Below are positions 34,344 through 43,266 of a stretch of DNA of 64,000 nt, one piece after another. The notes beneath the pieces were generated by a model that saw only the letters and a list, made by a program, of their open reading frames with translations, searched no databases and was not told the DNA's origin. Numbering within the stretch: the stretch's first letter is position 1; every line of letters begins with the position of its first letter. Origin of the DNA: Curtobacterium sp. VKM Ac-1393 (GTDB taxonomy: Bacteria; Actinomycetota; Actinomycetes; Actinomycetales; Microbacteriaceae); contig NZ_JADKRW010000006.1 in NCBI RefSeq assembly GCF_015350995.1, positions 124,001 through 188,000 on the forward strand. Direction: 5' to 3'. Made by a program: the position numbers and the translations under genes.

Positions 34344-35186
34344 ATGACACGCCTGCGCCTCGCATCCGTCAACGTGAACGGCGTCCGCGCCGCCTTCCGC
34401 AAGGGCATGGGCGACTGGCTCGCCACCCGCGAAGTCGACGTGCTGGCCCTGCAGGAAGTCCGTGCGTCGAGCGACGACCTGGCCGGCCTGCTCGGCGACG
34501 AGTGGGACATCGTGCACGACCCGGCGACCGCCAAGGGCCGGGCCGGCGTCGCCATCGCCTCACGGCACGGCGCCCACGTGCACCGCGTCGCACTGGGTCC
34601 GGACGACTTCGACTCCGCCGGACGCTGGCTCGAGGCCGACTACGAGATCGGCGGCACCACGGTCACGGTGGTGTCCACCTACGTGCACTCGGGCGAGGTC
34701 GACACCCCCAAGCAGGACGAGAAGTGGAAGTTCCTCGACGCCATGACCGAGCGACTGCCGGCGCTGCGGGAGCACAACCCGCTCGCGGTCGTCGTCGGTG
34801 ACCTCAACGTCGGGCACGACCAGCGCGACATCAAGAACTGGAAGGGCAACGTCAAGCGCGCGGGCTTCCTGCCGCGCGAGCGTGCGTACTTCTCGCGGTT
34901 CTTCGGCGAGCAGGGCGCCGAGGTCGAGGGCGCCGACGGTTCGACGGGCCCGGGCCTCGGCTGGGTCGACGTCGGTCGTGCGCAGGCCGGCGACGTCGAG
35001 GGCCCGTACACGTGGTGGTCCTGGCGCGGACAGGCGTTCGACAACGACACCGGCTGGCGCATCGACTACCAGATGGCCACGCCCGACCTCGCCGCGAAGG
35101 TCACGGAGTACACGGTCGACCGCGCCGCGGCGTACGACCAGCGATGGTCCGACCACGCCCCCGTGGTCGTCGACTACGAGCTCTGA
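34344..35186 (+). CDS. xth: Exodeoxyribonuclease III
   Basis: This 280-residue EEP-fold nuclease acts as an AP endonuclease and 3' exonuclease in base excision repair. Motifs in order are ASVNVNGVRAA (Asn), LALQEVRAS (metal Glu), VVGDLNVGHDQRDIKNW (Asp/Asn), WRIDYQM and WSDHAPVVVDY (Asp-His pair). Length is typical. ATG 34344 is the first start matching the family N-terminus. It is followed by trpS after 42 bp. Confidence 0.94.
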   Translation: MTRLRLASVNVNGVRAAFRKGMGDWLATREVDVLALQEVRASSDDLAGLLGDEWDIVHDPATAKGRAGVAIASRHGAHVHRVALGPDDFDSAGRWLEADYEIGGTTVTVVSTYVHSGEVDTPKQDEKWKFLDAMTERLPALREHNPLAVVVGDLNVGHDQRDIKNWKGNVKRAGFLPRERAYFSRFFGEQGAEVEGADGSTGPGLGWVDVGRAQAGDVEGPYTWWSWRGQAFDNDTGWRIDYQMATPDLAAKVTEYTVDRAAAYDQRWSDHAPVVVDYEL

Positions 35187-36239
<1,053 letters not shown>

Positions 36240-36241
36240 CG

Positions 36242-36799
36242 ATGCTCCCCGTCACGCTGGAGTCCGCCCGGGTCCGACTCGACGTCCCGACCCGGGCGGA
36301 CACCGCGGCCATCACCGACGCCTGCCAGGACCCCGACGTCGTCCGCTGGACGACCATCCCGACGCCGTACCGCGAGCAGGACGCCCGCACCTTCGTCGAC
36401 GCGCTCGTCGGCCCCGGGTGGGCATCGGACCGCGAGTACACCTGGGCGATCCGTCGGCAGGGATCGACCTGGCTCGACGGTGTCATCGGCTACCGGACCG
36501 CCGGCCGCGACCTCGGCTTCTGGCTGGCACCGTCGGCGCGCGGACTCGGGTTGATGCACGACGCCGTCGAGCTCGTCGTCGACTGGGCCTTCGCGGACGG
36601 CGCTCCGGACGTCTACTGGGAGTGCTACGAGGGGAACGCCGCCTCGGCTGCGGTCGCCAGGGCCGCGGGGTTCTCGTTCACGGGCGTCGGTCCGGCCCGT
36701 ATCCCGGGGCGCGACGGGGGTCCGACCAGCGCGTGGACGGCGCTTCGTCGTGCGGACGGGGAACCGGCGTCCGACCTCGCCTGGCCCGGCGCTCCGTGA
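36242..36799 (+). CDS. GNAT-family N-acetyltransferase (RimJ/RimL-like)
   Basis: This 185-residue acetyltransferase_3-type GNAT shows LESARVRLDVPTRADTAAI at the start. The acetyl-CoA region GFWLAPSARGLGLMHDAVE follows (R/Q-x-x-G-x-G/A variant SARGLGL). The late ECYEGNAASAAVARAAGF block is typical of the family. The acceptor is not predictable. It starts 2 bp after trpS, so it is likely co-transcribed. Confidence 0.85.
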   Translation: MLPVTLESARVRLDVPTRADTAAITDACQDPDVVRWTTIPTPYREQDARTFVDALVGPGWASDREYTWAIRRQGSTWLDGVIGYRTAGRDLGFWLAPSARGLGLMHDAVELVVDWAFADGAPDVYWECYEGNAASAAVARAAGFSFTGVGPARIPGRDGGPTSAWTALRRADGEPASDLAWPGAP

Positions 36800-36856
36800 C
36801 GGCGCGCTCCGTGACACCCTGTTCCTTCCGATGACACGTCACCGACTCAGCGCCGG

Positions 36857-36862
36857 TAGGCT
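36857..36862 (+). promoter_or_regulatory. -10-like TAGGCT before ribD
   Basis: TAGGCT ends 6 nt before GTG 36869, and ATGACA lies 20 nt further upstream as a poor -35. This suggests a leaderless ribD transcript; no FMN riboswitch fold was found in the 69-bp gap. Confidence 0.4.
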
Positions 36863-36868
36863 CGATCT

Positions 36869-38017
36869 GTGAGCGACACGGTACGACCCATCGAGGTCCG
36901 GGCAATGCGCCGCGGGCTCGAACTCGCGGCCCTCGGGCCCGTCGTGGGCGACCACGCGCGGGTCGGCGCAGTGATCCTCTCCCCCGCCGGTGACGTCCTC
37001 GCCGAGGGGTGGCACAAGGGCGCCGGCACCCCGCACGCCGAGGTCGACGCGATGGCGAAGGTCGACCCGTCGCTCCTGCGCGGCGCGACGGCCGTCGTCA
37101 CCCTCGAACCGTGCAACCACACCGGGCGGACGGGCCCCTGCGCCGCCGCCCTGATCGAAGCCGGAGTCGCCCGCGTCGTGTACGCGATCGACGACCCGGG
37201 CGAGCACGTGCACGGCGGCGCCGACCGGCTCCGCCACGCCGGGGTCGACGTCGTGTCCGGTGTGCTCGCCGACGACGCCGAGGCGTTCCTCGAACGGTGG
37301 TTGCTCTCCGTCCGGCTCGGCCGACCGTGGGTGACCGTCAAGTGGGCTTCCAGCCTGGACGGCCGTGCCGCCGCGGCCGACGGGACGAGCAAGTGGATCA
37401 CCGGCGCCGCCGCCCGGCAGCACGTCCACGAACAGCGGGCCGCGCACGACGCGATCCTCGTCGGCACCGGCACCGTCCTTGCCGATGACCCGAGCCTGAC
37501 GGCACGTGGTGACGCCGGCGAACTGCTCGCCGACCAACCACTCGCCGTCGTGCTCGGCGACCGTGCGATCCCCGACGACGCCGCGGTCCGACGACACCCG
37601 CGCGGCTTCGTGGCGTTGCCGGGGCACGATCTCGCCGCTGCGCTCGGCATGCTGCGCGGACACGGCGTCCACTCGGTCTTCGTCGAGGGCGGCCCCACCG
37701 TCGCGTCGGCGCTCATCGCCGCCGGACTCGTCGACGAATACCTCGTCTACGTCGCGCCCGTGCTGCTCGGCGGACCCCGGGTCGCTCTGGGCGACCTGGG
37801 AGTGGGAAGCATCTCCGAGCGTCGGCGGTTGGACGTACTATCGACCACCAGCCTGGGCCCTGACCTGCTGGTCCGAGCCCGACCGCAGCGCAGCGCGACA
37901 GCGCAGCCACAGACAGCGCAGTCGCAGACACCGCAGCAGCACGACACAGCACACCAGCACGACGCAGCAACCGGGTTCGGAGACGACGGGCCCATGAACG
38001 ACCGGAGCACCCCATGA
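36869..38017 (+). CDS. ribD: Bifunctional riboflavin biosynthesis deaminase/reductase
   Basis: This 382-residue protein catalyses two steps of riboflavin synthesis. The N-terminal deaminase has zinc motifs HAEVDAM and PCNHTGRTGPC. The C-terminal NADPH reductase has VKWASSLDGR, WITGAAARQHVHEQR and VEGGPTVASALIAA. The last ~45 residues, after LLVRAR, form a Gln/His/Thr-rich tail (QTAQSQTPQQHDTAHQH) absent from usual RibD. Start is GTG 36869. It overlaps ribA by 4 bp. Confidence 0.92.
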   Translation: MSDTVRPIEVRAMRRGLELAALGPVVGDHARVGAVILSPAGDVLAEGWHKGAGTPHAEVDAMAKVDPSLLRGATAVVTLEPCNHTGRTGPCAAALIEAGVARVVYAIDDPGEHVHGGADRLRHAGVDVVSGVLADDAEAFLERWLLSVRLGRPWVTVKWASSLDGRAAAADGTSKWITGAAARQHVHEQRAAHDAILVGTGTVLADDPSLTARGDAGELLADQPLAVVLGDRAIPDDAAVRRHPRGFVALPGHDLAAALGMLRGHGVHSVFVEGGPTVASALIAAGLVDEYLVYVAPVLLGGPRVALGDLGVGSISERRRLDVLSTTSLGPDLLVRARPQRSATAQPQTAQSQTPQQHDTAHQHDAATGFGDDGPMNDRSTP

Positions 38018-38652
38018 CCGACGCGCTGACCTCCTCCACCCCGGGCAGCCCCGTCCAGTTCGAGGTCTCGACCAACGTGCCGACCACCCATGGCACGTTC
38101 CAGATGCGCGCCTACCGCGACCTCGTCACGGGCGCGGAGCACGTCGCCATCATCGGCGCCCTGCCCGACGGGTCGGCACCGTCGGACGGCGCCCTGGTGC
38201 GCGTGCACTCCGAGTGCCTGACGGGCGAGGCGTTCGGGTCGCTGAAGTGCGAGTGCGGTCCGCAGCTGGACGCCGCCCTCGACACGATCGCGGCCGAGGG
38301 CGGGGTGGTCGTCTACCTGCGCGGGCACGAGGGGCGCGGCATCGGCCTCATCAACAAGCTCAAGGCCTACCGCCTGCAAGAGGACGGTCTCGACACGCTC
38401 GACGCGAACCTCGCGCTCGGCCTGCCCGCCGACTCGCGCGCCTACGGCGGAGCCGCCGGCATCCTGTCCGAGCTCGGGATCACCCGGGTGCGGCTGCTGT
38501 CGAACAACCCGGAGAAGCGTCGCCAGCTCGAGGAGCACGGCATCACCGTCGAGTCCCTCGTGCCGCTGGTCGTCGGCATCTCGGCACAGAACGCCGGGTA
38601 CCTGGACACGAAGCGCGACCGGATGGGTCACCAGCTCCCCGCCCACCTCTAG
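38014..38652 (+). CDS. ribA: GTP cyclohydrolase II
   Basis: This 212-residue enzyme opens GTP to the first riboflavin intermediate. It has the signature VRVHSECLTGEAFGSLKCECG with its zinc-binding cysteines, the catalytic YLRGHEGRGIGL, and the NNPEKRRQLEEHGI end motif. No DHBP synthase domain (RibB) is fused, unlike many actinobacterial RibBA proteins. ATG 38014 overlaps the ribD stop. ribB, ribE and ribH are not in the window. Confidence 0.94.
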   Translation: MTDALTSSTPGSPVQFEVSTNVPTTHGTFQMRAYRDLVTGAEHVAIIGALPDGSAPSDGALVRVHSECLTGEAFGSLKCECGPQLDAALDTIAAEGGVVVYLRGHEGRGIGLINKLKAYRLQEDGLDTLDANLALGLPADSRAYGGAAGILSELGITRVRLLSNNPEKRRQLEEHGITVESLVPLVVGISAQNAGYLDTKRDRMGHQLPAHL

Positions 38653-38681
38653 GCGGGCGCCACCAGCTGACTCTGGGCTGA

Positions 38682-38711
38682 TTCGGAGGTGGACGACATC
38701 TGTCGTACGAT
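38682..38711 (+). promoter_or_regulatory. Candidate promoter of the MHS transporter gene
   Basis: TTCGGA (38682-38687), an 18-nt spacer and TACGAT (38706-38711) form a plausible -35/-10. The -10 lies inside an imperfect inverted repeat (acatctgtcgtacgatgt). The leader to ATG 38853 would be about 135 nt. Confidence 0.3.
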
Positions 38712-38852
38712 GTTGTCTTCCGTCACAAGCGGTCCCCCACCCAACCGAACGCACCCGACCGGTGTCCGCGCCACCCCGCGCGAACCGATCGGTGTCCGCC
38801 GTTTCGGGTATCCGTGCTCTCCGCCAGGAGCGCGCACCACGGAAGACCGCTC

Positions 38853-40256
38853 ATGACCGCCGCACCGGCACCCGCAACCCCGACCTCGACCTCGACCTCG
38901 ACCCCGACCTCGACCCCGGCACCCGCCGGCAACCCGCGCTCCCGCGTCGTCATCGCCAGCCTCGTCGGCACGTCGATCGAGTTCTACGACTTCTACGTCT
39001 ACGCGACCGCCGCGGTCCTCGTCTTCCCGACGCTGTTCTTCCCGAACGAAGACCCGACGGCGTCGCAGCTCTCGTCGTTCGTCACGTTCGCCCTCGCGTT
39101 CTTCGCCCGTCCGATCGGGTCGATCATCTTCGGCCACTTCGGCGACCGCGTCGGGCGCAAGACCACGCTCGTCGCGTCGCTGCTCGTGATGGGCACCGCG
39201 ACGTTCCTGATCGGTTGCCTGCCGACGTTCAGCACCATCGGCGTGTGGGCACCGGTCCTGCTCGCCGTGATGCGCTTCGCCCAGGGAGTCGGCCTCGGCG
39301 GCGAGTGGTCCGGTGCGGCACTGCTCGCCACCGAGAACGCCCCGAAGGGCAAGCGTGGCGTGTTCGGCTCGATGCCGCAGCTCGGCGCACCGATCGGCTT
39401 CCTGCTCGCGAACGGCCTGTTCATCGCGATCAACGCCGCGATGCCCGCCGGCGCCGACGGCACCCCCAACGCCGACTTCCAGGCGTGGGGCTGGCGCATC
39501 CCGTTCCTGCTCTCGTCCGTCCTGGTCATCGTCGGGCTGTACGTGCGCTTCAAGCTCGTCGAGTCGCCGGTGTTCCGCGGTGTCCAGGAGTCGGGCACGG
39601 TCGCGAAGATCCCGCTGGGCCGGGTGTTCCGCACCTCGTGGAAGGCGCTCATCGTCGGCACGTTCGGCATGGTCGCGACCTACGTGCTGTTCTACTTCAT
39701 GACCACGTTCACGCTGTCCTACGGCACCACCGGTTCCACGGCGTCGGCGCTCGTCCCCAAGGTCGGTCTCGGCTACAGCCGCGGTGAGTTCCTGACGTTG
39801 CTCATGATCGGCGTCGTGTTCTTCGGCATCTTCACGCCGATCGCCGGCATGCTCGCCGACAAGTTCGGTCGCCGCAGGACCCTGATCCCGACCACGATCG
39901 GCATCGCCCTGTTCGGCCTGACGTTCCAGTTCTGGTTCGCCGCGTCGCACGGTCCGATCACGGTCGTGACCTTCCTGACCGTCGGGCTGTCCCTGATGGG
40001 CCTGACGTTCGGACCGATGGGCGCCCTGCTGCCCGAACTGTTCCCGACCAACGTCCGGTACACCGGCTCGGCGATCGCGTACAACGTCGCGTCGATCCTC
40101 GGAGCGTCGCTGGCCCCGACGATCGCCCTGGCGCTGTGGCAGCCCGACGGCAACATCTTCCTGGTCGGCCTGTACCTGACGATCGCCGCGGTGGTGACGC
40201 TCGTCGCACTGCTCTTCGTCCGCGAGACGAAGAGCACGGAGTTCACAGACGCCTGA
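38853..40256 (+). CDS. MFS transporter of the metabolite:H+ symporter (MHS) family
   Basis: This 467-residue protein has 12 membrane segments. A Pro/Thr/Ser head (TSTSTSTPTSTPAP) precedes VIASLVGTSIEFYDFYVYATA, and the MFS loop GHFGDRVGRKTTL follows. RFAQGVGLGGEWSGAALLATENAP is diagnostic of the MHS branch (ProP, ShiA, KgtP types). Likely cargo is an organic acid or osmolyte; the exact substrate cannot be read. ATG 38853 is chosen over an upstream in-frame start. Confidence 0.9.
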   Translation: MTAAPAPATPTSTSTSTPTSTPAPAGNPRSRVVIASLVGTSIEFYDFYVYATAAVLVFPTLFFPNEDPTASQLSSFVTFALAFFARPIGSIIFGHFGDRVGRKTTLVASLLVMGTATFLIGCLPTFSTIGVWAPVLLAVMRFAQGVGLGGEWSGAALLATENAPKGKRGVFGSMPQLGAPIGFLLANGLFIAINAAMPAGADGTPNADFQAWGWRIPFLLSSVLVIVGLYVRFKLVESPVFRGVQESGTVAKIPLGRVFRTSWKALIVGTFGMVATYVLFYFMTTFTLSYGTTGSTASALVPKVGLGYSRGEFLTLLMIGVVFFGIFTPIAGMLADKFGRRRTLIPTTIGIALFGLTFQFWFAASHGPITVVTFLTVGLSLMGLTFGPMGALLPELFPTNVRYTGSAIAYNVASILGASLAPTIALALWQPDGNIFLVGLYLTIAAVVTLVALLFVRETKSTEFTDA

Positions 40257-40265
40257 TCGGCGACC

Positions 40266-40318
40266 GACGGACGGACGGGAGGCCCGGTGCCAGCTGGCAC
40301 CGGGCCTCCCGTCAGTCC
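40266..40318. repeat. Second copy of the long intergenic palindrome
   Basis: Arms of about 26 nt meet at 40293/40294 with one mismatch. The core CGGTGCCAGCTGGCACCG and the flanking GGGAGGCC/GGCCTCCC and ACGGACGG are nearly identical to the element at 34076-34135. It follows the MHS transporter stop by 9 bp and may terminate it. Confidence 0.8.
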
Positions 40319-40341
40319 GCGGTCTCGTGCACTGCACTCGC

Positions 40342-40445
40342 GAGACGCCGTCGTGTCAGCAAGACGCCGCAAAGCCGGCGAGACGCCCCCGAATTCGGCG
40401 GCGTCTCGCGAACTCGGCGGCGTCGAACGAAGACGCCGGCGTCTC
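40342..40445. repeat. Cluster of seven RAGACGCC motifs in both orientations
   Basis: GAGACGCC or AAGACGCC occurs at 40342, 40361, 40380 and 40430. Its complement, GGCGTCTC or GGCGTC, occurs at 40400, 40419 and 40438. Two copies form a near-perfect 32-bp palindrome (40378-40409, one mismatch). No gene covers it. It lies directly upstream of the HTH gene's operators. Confidence 0.6.
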
Positions 40446-40469
40446 CGACACCGACACGCGCGCCTGTCC

Positions 40470-40517
40470 GTCAACTCAGGTTGACAGATGTCGGCGCGTC
40501 AATGTAGGTTGACGCGC
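40470..40517 (+). promoter_or_regulatory. Two GTCAA-N6-TTGAC operators before the HTH gene
   Basis: GTCAAC-TCAG-GTTGAC (40470-40485) and GCGCGTCAA-TGTAGG-TTGACGCGC (40494-40517) share the core GTCAA-N6-TTGAC. Their starts are 28 bp apart, close to three helical turns. The second touches the ATG at 40518. A dimeric HTH protein bound here would cover the promoter. Confidence 0.65.
40481..40510 (+). promoter_or_regulatory. Promoter of the HTH-ABC unit, likely leaderless
   Basis: Consensus TTGACA (40481-40486), an 18-nt spacer and TAGGTT (40505-40510) preceded by TG. The expected start is at about 40517, i.e. at the ATG. Both boxes lie within the two operators, so repression by occlusion is likely. 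Confidence 0.6.
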
Positions 40518-40733
40518 ATGGACCGACCGACCATCACGAGCCTCGCGGCAGGAGCCTCCGGGGACGACCCGTTCTCCGCTCTCGCCAGCGTCCGCGAGCT
40601 CCGCCGTGAACTCGACCGGACCGAAGAGCTCGCCGCCCGCTCGGCCCGGAACGCCGGGGCGTCGTGGCAGGAGATCGCGACCCTGCTCGGCGTCAGCCGA
40701 CAGGCAGTGCACAAGAAGTACGGCAGAAACTAG
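40518..40733 (+). CDS. Small helix-turn-helix DNA-binding protein
   Basis: This 71-residue protein has a helix rich in Arg/Glu (ALASVRELRRELDRTEELAARSARN), then WQEIATLLGVSRQAVHKKYG. This is a clear HTH with the recognition helix SRQAVHKKY, like the C-terminal HTH of small actinobacterial regulators and sigma region 4. It lacks a sensor domain. The start is fixed at ATG 40518 by the operator and -10. It is 7 bp upstream of an ABC exporter gene, so it probably represses itself and the exporter. I do not know its inducer. Confidence 0.8.
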   Translation: MDRPTITSLAAGASGDDPFSALASVRELRRELDRTEELAARSARNAGASWQEIATLLGVSRQAVHKKYGRN

Positions 40734-40740
40734 GAACACG

Positions 40741-42579
40741 ATGAGCCTCCCCTTCGCGCGCCCCAAGAAGACCGACGGCCCCCGCGCCACCTTCGGCCGC
40801 CTGTTGTCCTACCTGTTCGAGAACAAGCCGGCGATGGTCGTCATCATCGTCCTGAGCATCCTCGGTGCCGGTGCTTCCCTCGCCCAGCCGCTGCTCGTCA
40901 ACCAGGTCGTCACGGCGGTGCAGCAGGGCAACACGCTCAGCACGCTCGTCTGGCTGCTCGTCGGGCTCGTGCTGGTCGCCGGCGTCCTGAACGGGGTGCA
41001 GCACTTCCTGCTGCAGCGTGCGGGCGAGGGCGTCGTGCTCTCCACGCGCCGCAAGCTCATCGCGCGCATCCTGAACCTGCCGATCTCGGAGTTCGACACC
41101 CGTCGCACAGGCGACCTGGTCTCCCGCGTCGGCAGCGACACCACGCTCCTGCGGGCGGTCCTGACCCAGGGCCTGATCGAGTCGATCGGCGGCACCCTCA
41201 CCTTCGTCGGCGCGATCATCGCGATGGCGATCATCGACCCGCTGCTGCTCGTGATCGTGGTCGTCATCGTCCTGGTCGCGATCGTCGTCGTCGGCGGGCT
41301 GAGCCGTCGCATCCGGGTCGCGTCGAAACGCGCGCAGGAGAAGGTCGGCGACCTGACCGCGGCCGTCGAGCGCGGCATCGGTGCCGTCCGCACCATCCGC
41401 GCCGCCGGCGCCACCGAGCGCGAGGTACACGAGGTCGACGGCCACGCGACCGAGGCCTACCGGCGCGGTCTGGACATCGCGAAGATGTCCGCGTTCGTGG
41501 TGCCGGTCGCGAGCATCGTCATGCAGGTGGCGTTCATCGCCGTCCTCGGCGTCGGCGGCGCGCAGGTCGCCGCGGGCACCATCACGATCGCGACGCTCAT
41601 CACGTTCATCCTGCTGCTCTTCATGATGATCATGCCGCTCGGCCAGGCGATGGGCGCCGCGGTCGCCGTCGCCCAGGCGCTCGGTGCGCTCGGCCGGATC
41701 GAGGAGATCCTGCACCTGCCGACCGAGGCCCAGGACGACGCCGCGGCGCGCCCCGCCGCCGCGGTCGCGACCGACGACGCCATCGCGTTCGAGCACGTCA
41801 CGTTCCGGTACGCCGCCGCTGCGGACGCGTCCGGCGCGGACGGCGCCGAAGGGCTTCCGGGAGGCCCGGATCACCTCGACGACGATCGTCCGGCCGACGA
41901 CGCGGTGCTTCACGACGTCTCGTTCCGGGTCCCCCGCGGGTCCCGAGTCGCGCTCGTGGGTCCCTCGGGTGCAGGCAAGTCGACGACCCTGGCCCTGATC
42001 GAGCGGTTCTACGATCCCACCGAGGGTGTCATCCGACTCGGGGGCATCGACGTGCGCGGCATAGACCGCGCCGAGCTCCGCGCCCAGATCGGCTACGTCG
42101 AACAGGACGCACCCGTGCTCGCCGGCACCATCCGCGCGAACCTGCTGCTCGGGTCACCGGACGCGACCGAGGACGACTGCGTCCGGGTGCTCGAGGCCGT
42201 CAACCTCGGCGAGGTCCTGCACCGCGACCCGCGTGGCCTCGATGCCCAGGTCGGCGAGGACGGCGTGATGCTGTCGGGCGGCGAACGTCAGCGTCTGGCG
42301 ATCGCCCGTGCGCTGCTCGCCGCTCCCCCGATCCTGCTGCTCGACGAGTCGACGTCCTCGCTCGACGGGGTCAACGAGCAGAAGATGCGGCTGGCGATCG
42401 ACGCCGTGGCCGAGGACCGCACCCTGCTCGTCATCGCGCACCGGCTGTCCACGGTGGTGGACTCCGACGTCATCGTCGTCCTCGAGCACGGCCGCGTCGT
42501 CGGTGCCGGCACCCACTCCGAGCTCGTCGAGTCGACGCCGCTGTACCGCGACCTGGCGAAGCACCAGTTGCTGGTCTGA
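40741..42579 (+). CDS. ABC exporter, fused permease and ATPase (multidrug/lipid type)
   Basis: This 612-residue half-transporter has an N-terminal exporter domain with six membrane helices (about 25-320). A nucleotide-binding domain follows: Walker A GPSGAGKSTT, Q-loop YVEQDAPVL, signature LSGGERQRL and Walker B ILLLDESTSSLD. A ~45-residue acidic insert (ADASGADGAEGL to DDDRPADD) sits before Walker A, between the two first strands. It would work as a homodimer. Start is ATG 40741 with AGGAA upstream, 7 bp after the HTH gene. Confidence 0.92.
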   Translation: MSLPFARPKKTDGPRATFGRLLSYLFENKPAMVVIIVLSILGAGASLAQPLLVNQVVTAVQQGNTLSTLVWLLVGLVLVAGVLNGVQHFLLQRAGEGVVLSTRRKLIARILNLPISEFDTRRTGDLVSRVGSDTTLLRAVLTQGLIESIGGTLTFVGAIIAMAIIDPLLLVIVVVIVLVAIVVVGGLSRRIRVASKRAQEKVGDLTAAVERGIGAVRTIRAAGATEREVHEVDGHATEAYRRGLDIAKMSAFVVPVASIVMQVAFIAVLGVGGAQVAAGTITIATLITFILLLFMMIMPLGQAMGAAVAVAQALGALGRIEEILHLPTEAQDDAAARPAAAVATDDAIAFEHVTFRYAAAADASGADGAEGLPGGPDHLDDDRPADDAVLHDVSFRVPRGSRVALVGPSGAGKSTTLALIERFYDPTEGVIRLGGIDVRGIDRAELRAQIGYVEQDAPVLAGTIRANLLLGSPDATEDDCVRVLEAVNLGEVLHRDPRGLDAQVGEDGVMLSGGERQRLAIARALLAAPPILLLDESTSSLDGVNEQKMRLAIDAVAEDRTLLVIAHRLSTVVDSDVIVVLEHGRVVGAGTHSELVESTPLYRDLAKHQLLV

Positions 42580-42622
42580 GACCCGCTGCCGTGCCGGCTC
42601 CGGCGACCGGGCAGCGTGTCCG

Positions 42623-43243
42623 TCAGAGCTGTGCGCCACCCGGGTTCGCGAGCCCCTCGTCCATGTCGCTGCGGTCGACGTGTCCGCCCGCCGATCGGAT
42701 GTCCTCGAGCGCACGGGCACTGCGCTCGTCGTCGACGCCGGCCACCAGGTCCTCGTAGACCGCCACGTCGATCCCCGCGGCACGGGCGTCGAGGGCCGAG
42801 GCCCGAACGCAGTGGTCGGTGGCGATGCCGACGATGTCGACGCTGTGCACGCGGTGCTCCGTCAGGATCTCCGGCAGCGGCACGCCACCCTCGGTGTGCG
42901 CCTGGAACGCCGAGTAGTCGGGCTTGCCCTGGCCCTTGAACACGTCGACGTCGATCGGGTCGGTGTCGAGTTCGGGGTGGTACTCGGCGCCCGGGGTGCC
43001 GGCGACGCAGTGCACGGGCCAGGTGTCGACGAAGTCCGGGCCCTCGGGTCCGGCGAAGTGCCCGCCGTTGTCGTCGTCGCCGTGGTGCCAGTCGCGGGAG
43101 CCGACGATCAGGTCGTACTCGCCGGCGTGGCGTCCGAGGAACGCGGTGATGCGCTTCGCGAGTGCCGCACCGCCGGTCACCCCGAGCGCACCACCCTCGG
43201 TGAAGTCGTTCTGGACATCGACGATGAGGAGTGCCCTGGCCAT
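42623..43243 (-). CDS. pncA: Nicotinamidase (isochorismatase family)
   Basis: This 206-residue amidase converts nicotinamide to nicotinate for NAD salvage. It has catalytic Asp9 in LLIVDVQNDF, Lys103 in VFKGQGK and Cys145 in GIATDHCVRAS. Candidate metal ligands are Asp51, His53 and His62 (DWHHGDDDNGGHF), with PVHC nearby. Length fits the family. Start is ATG 43243 (MARALLIVDV). It lies 23 bp downstream of dacB, so the two may share a transcript. Confidence 0.93.
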   Translation of the reverse strand: MARALLIVDVQNDFTEGGALGVTGGAALAKRITAFLGRHAGEYDLIVGSRDWHHGDDDNGGHFAGPEGPDFVDTWPVHCVAGTPGAEYHPELDTDPIDVDVFKGQGKPDYSAFQAHTEGGVPLPEILTEHRVHSVDIVGIATDHCVRASALDARAAGIDVAVYEDLVAGVDDERSARALEDIRSAGGHVDRSDMDEGLANPGGAQL

Positions 43244-43266
43244 GGGTCCATCCAACACCCGGTGAC

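Noticed and set aside
36800-36868. FMN riboswitch upstream of ribD
   Set aside because: The gap is only 69 bp and lacks the conserved RFN blocks; a -10 box lies next to the GTG.
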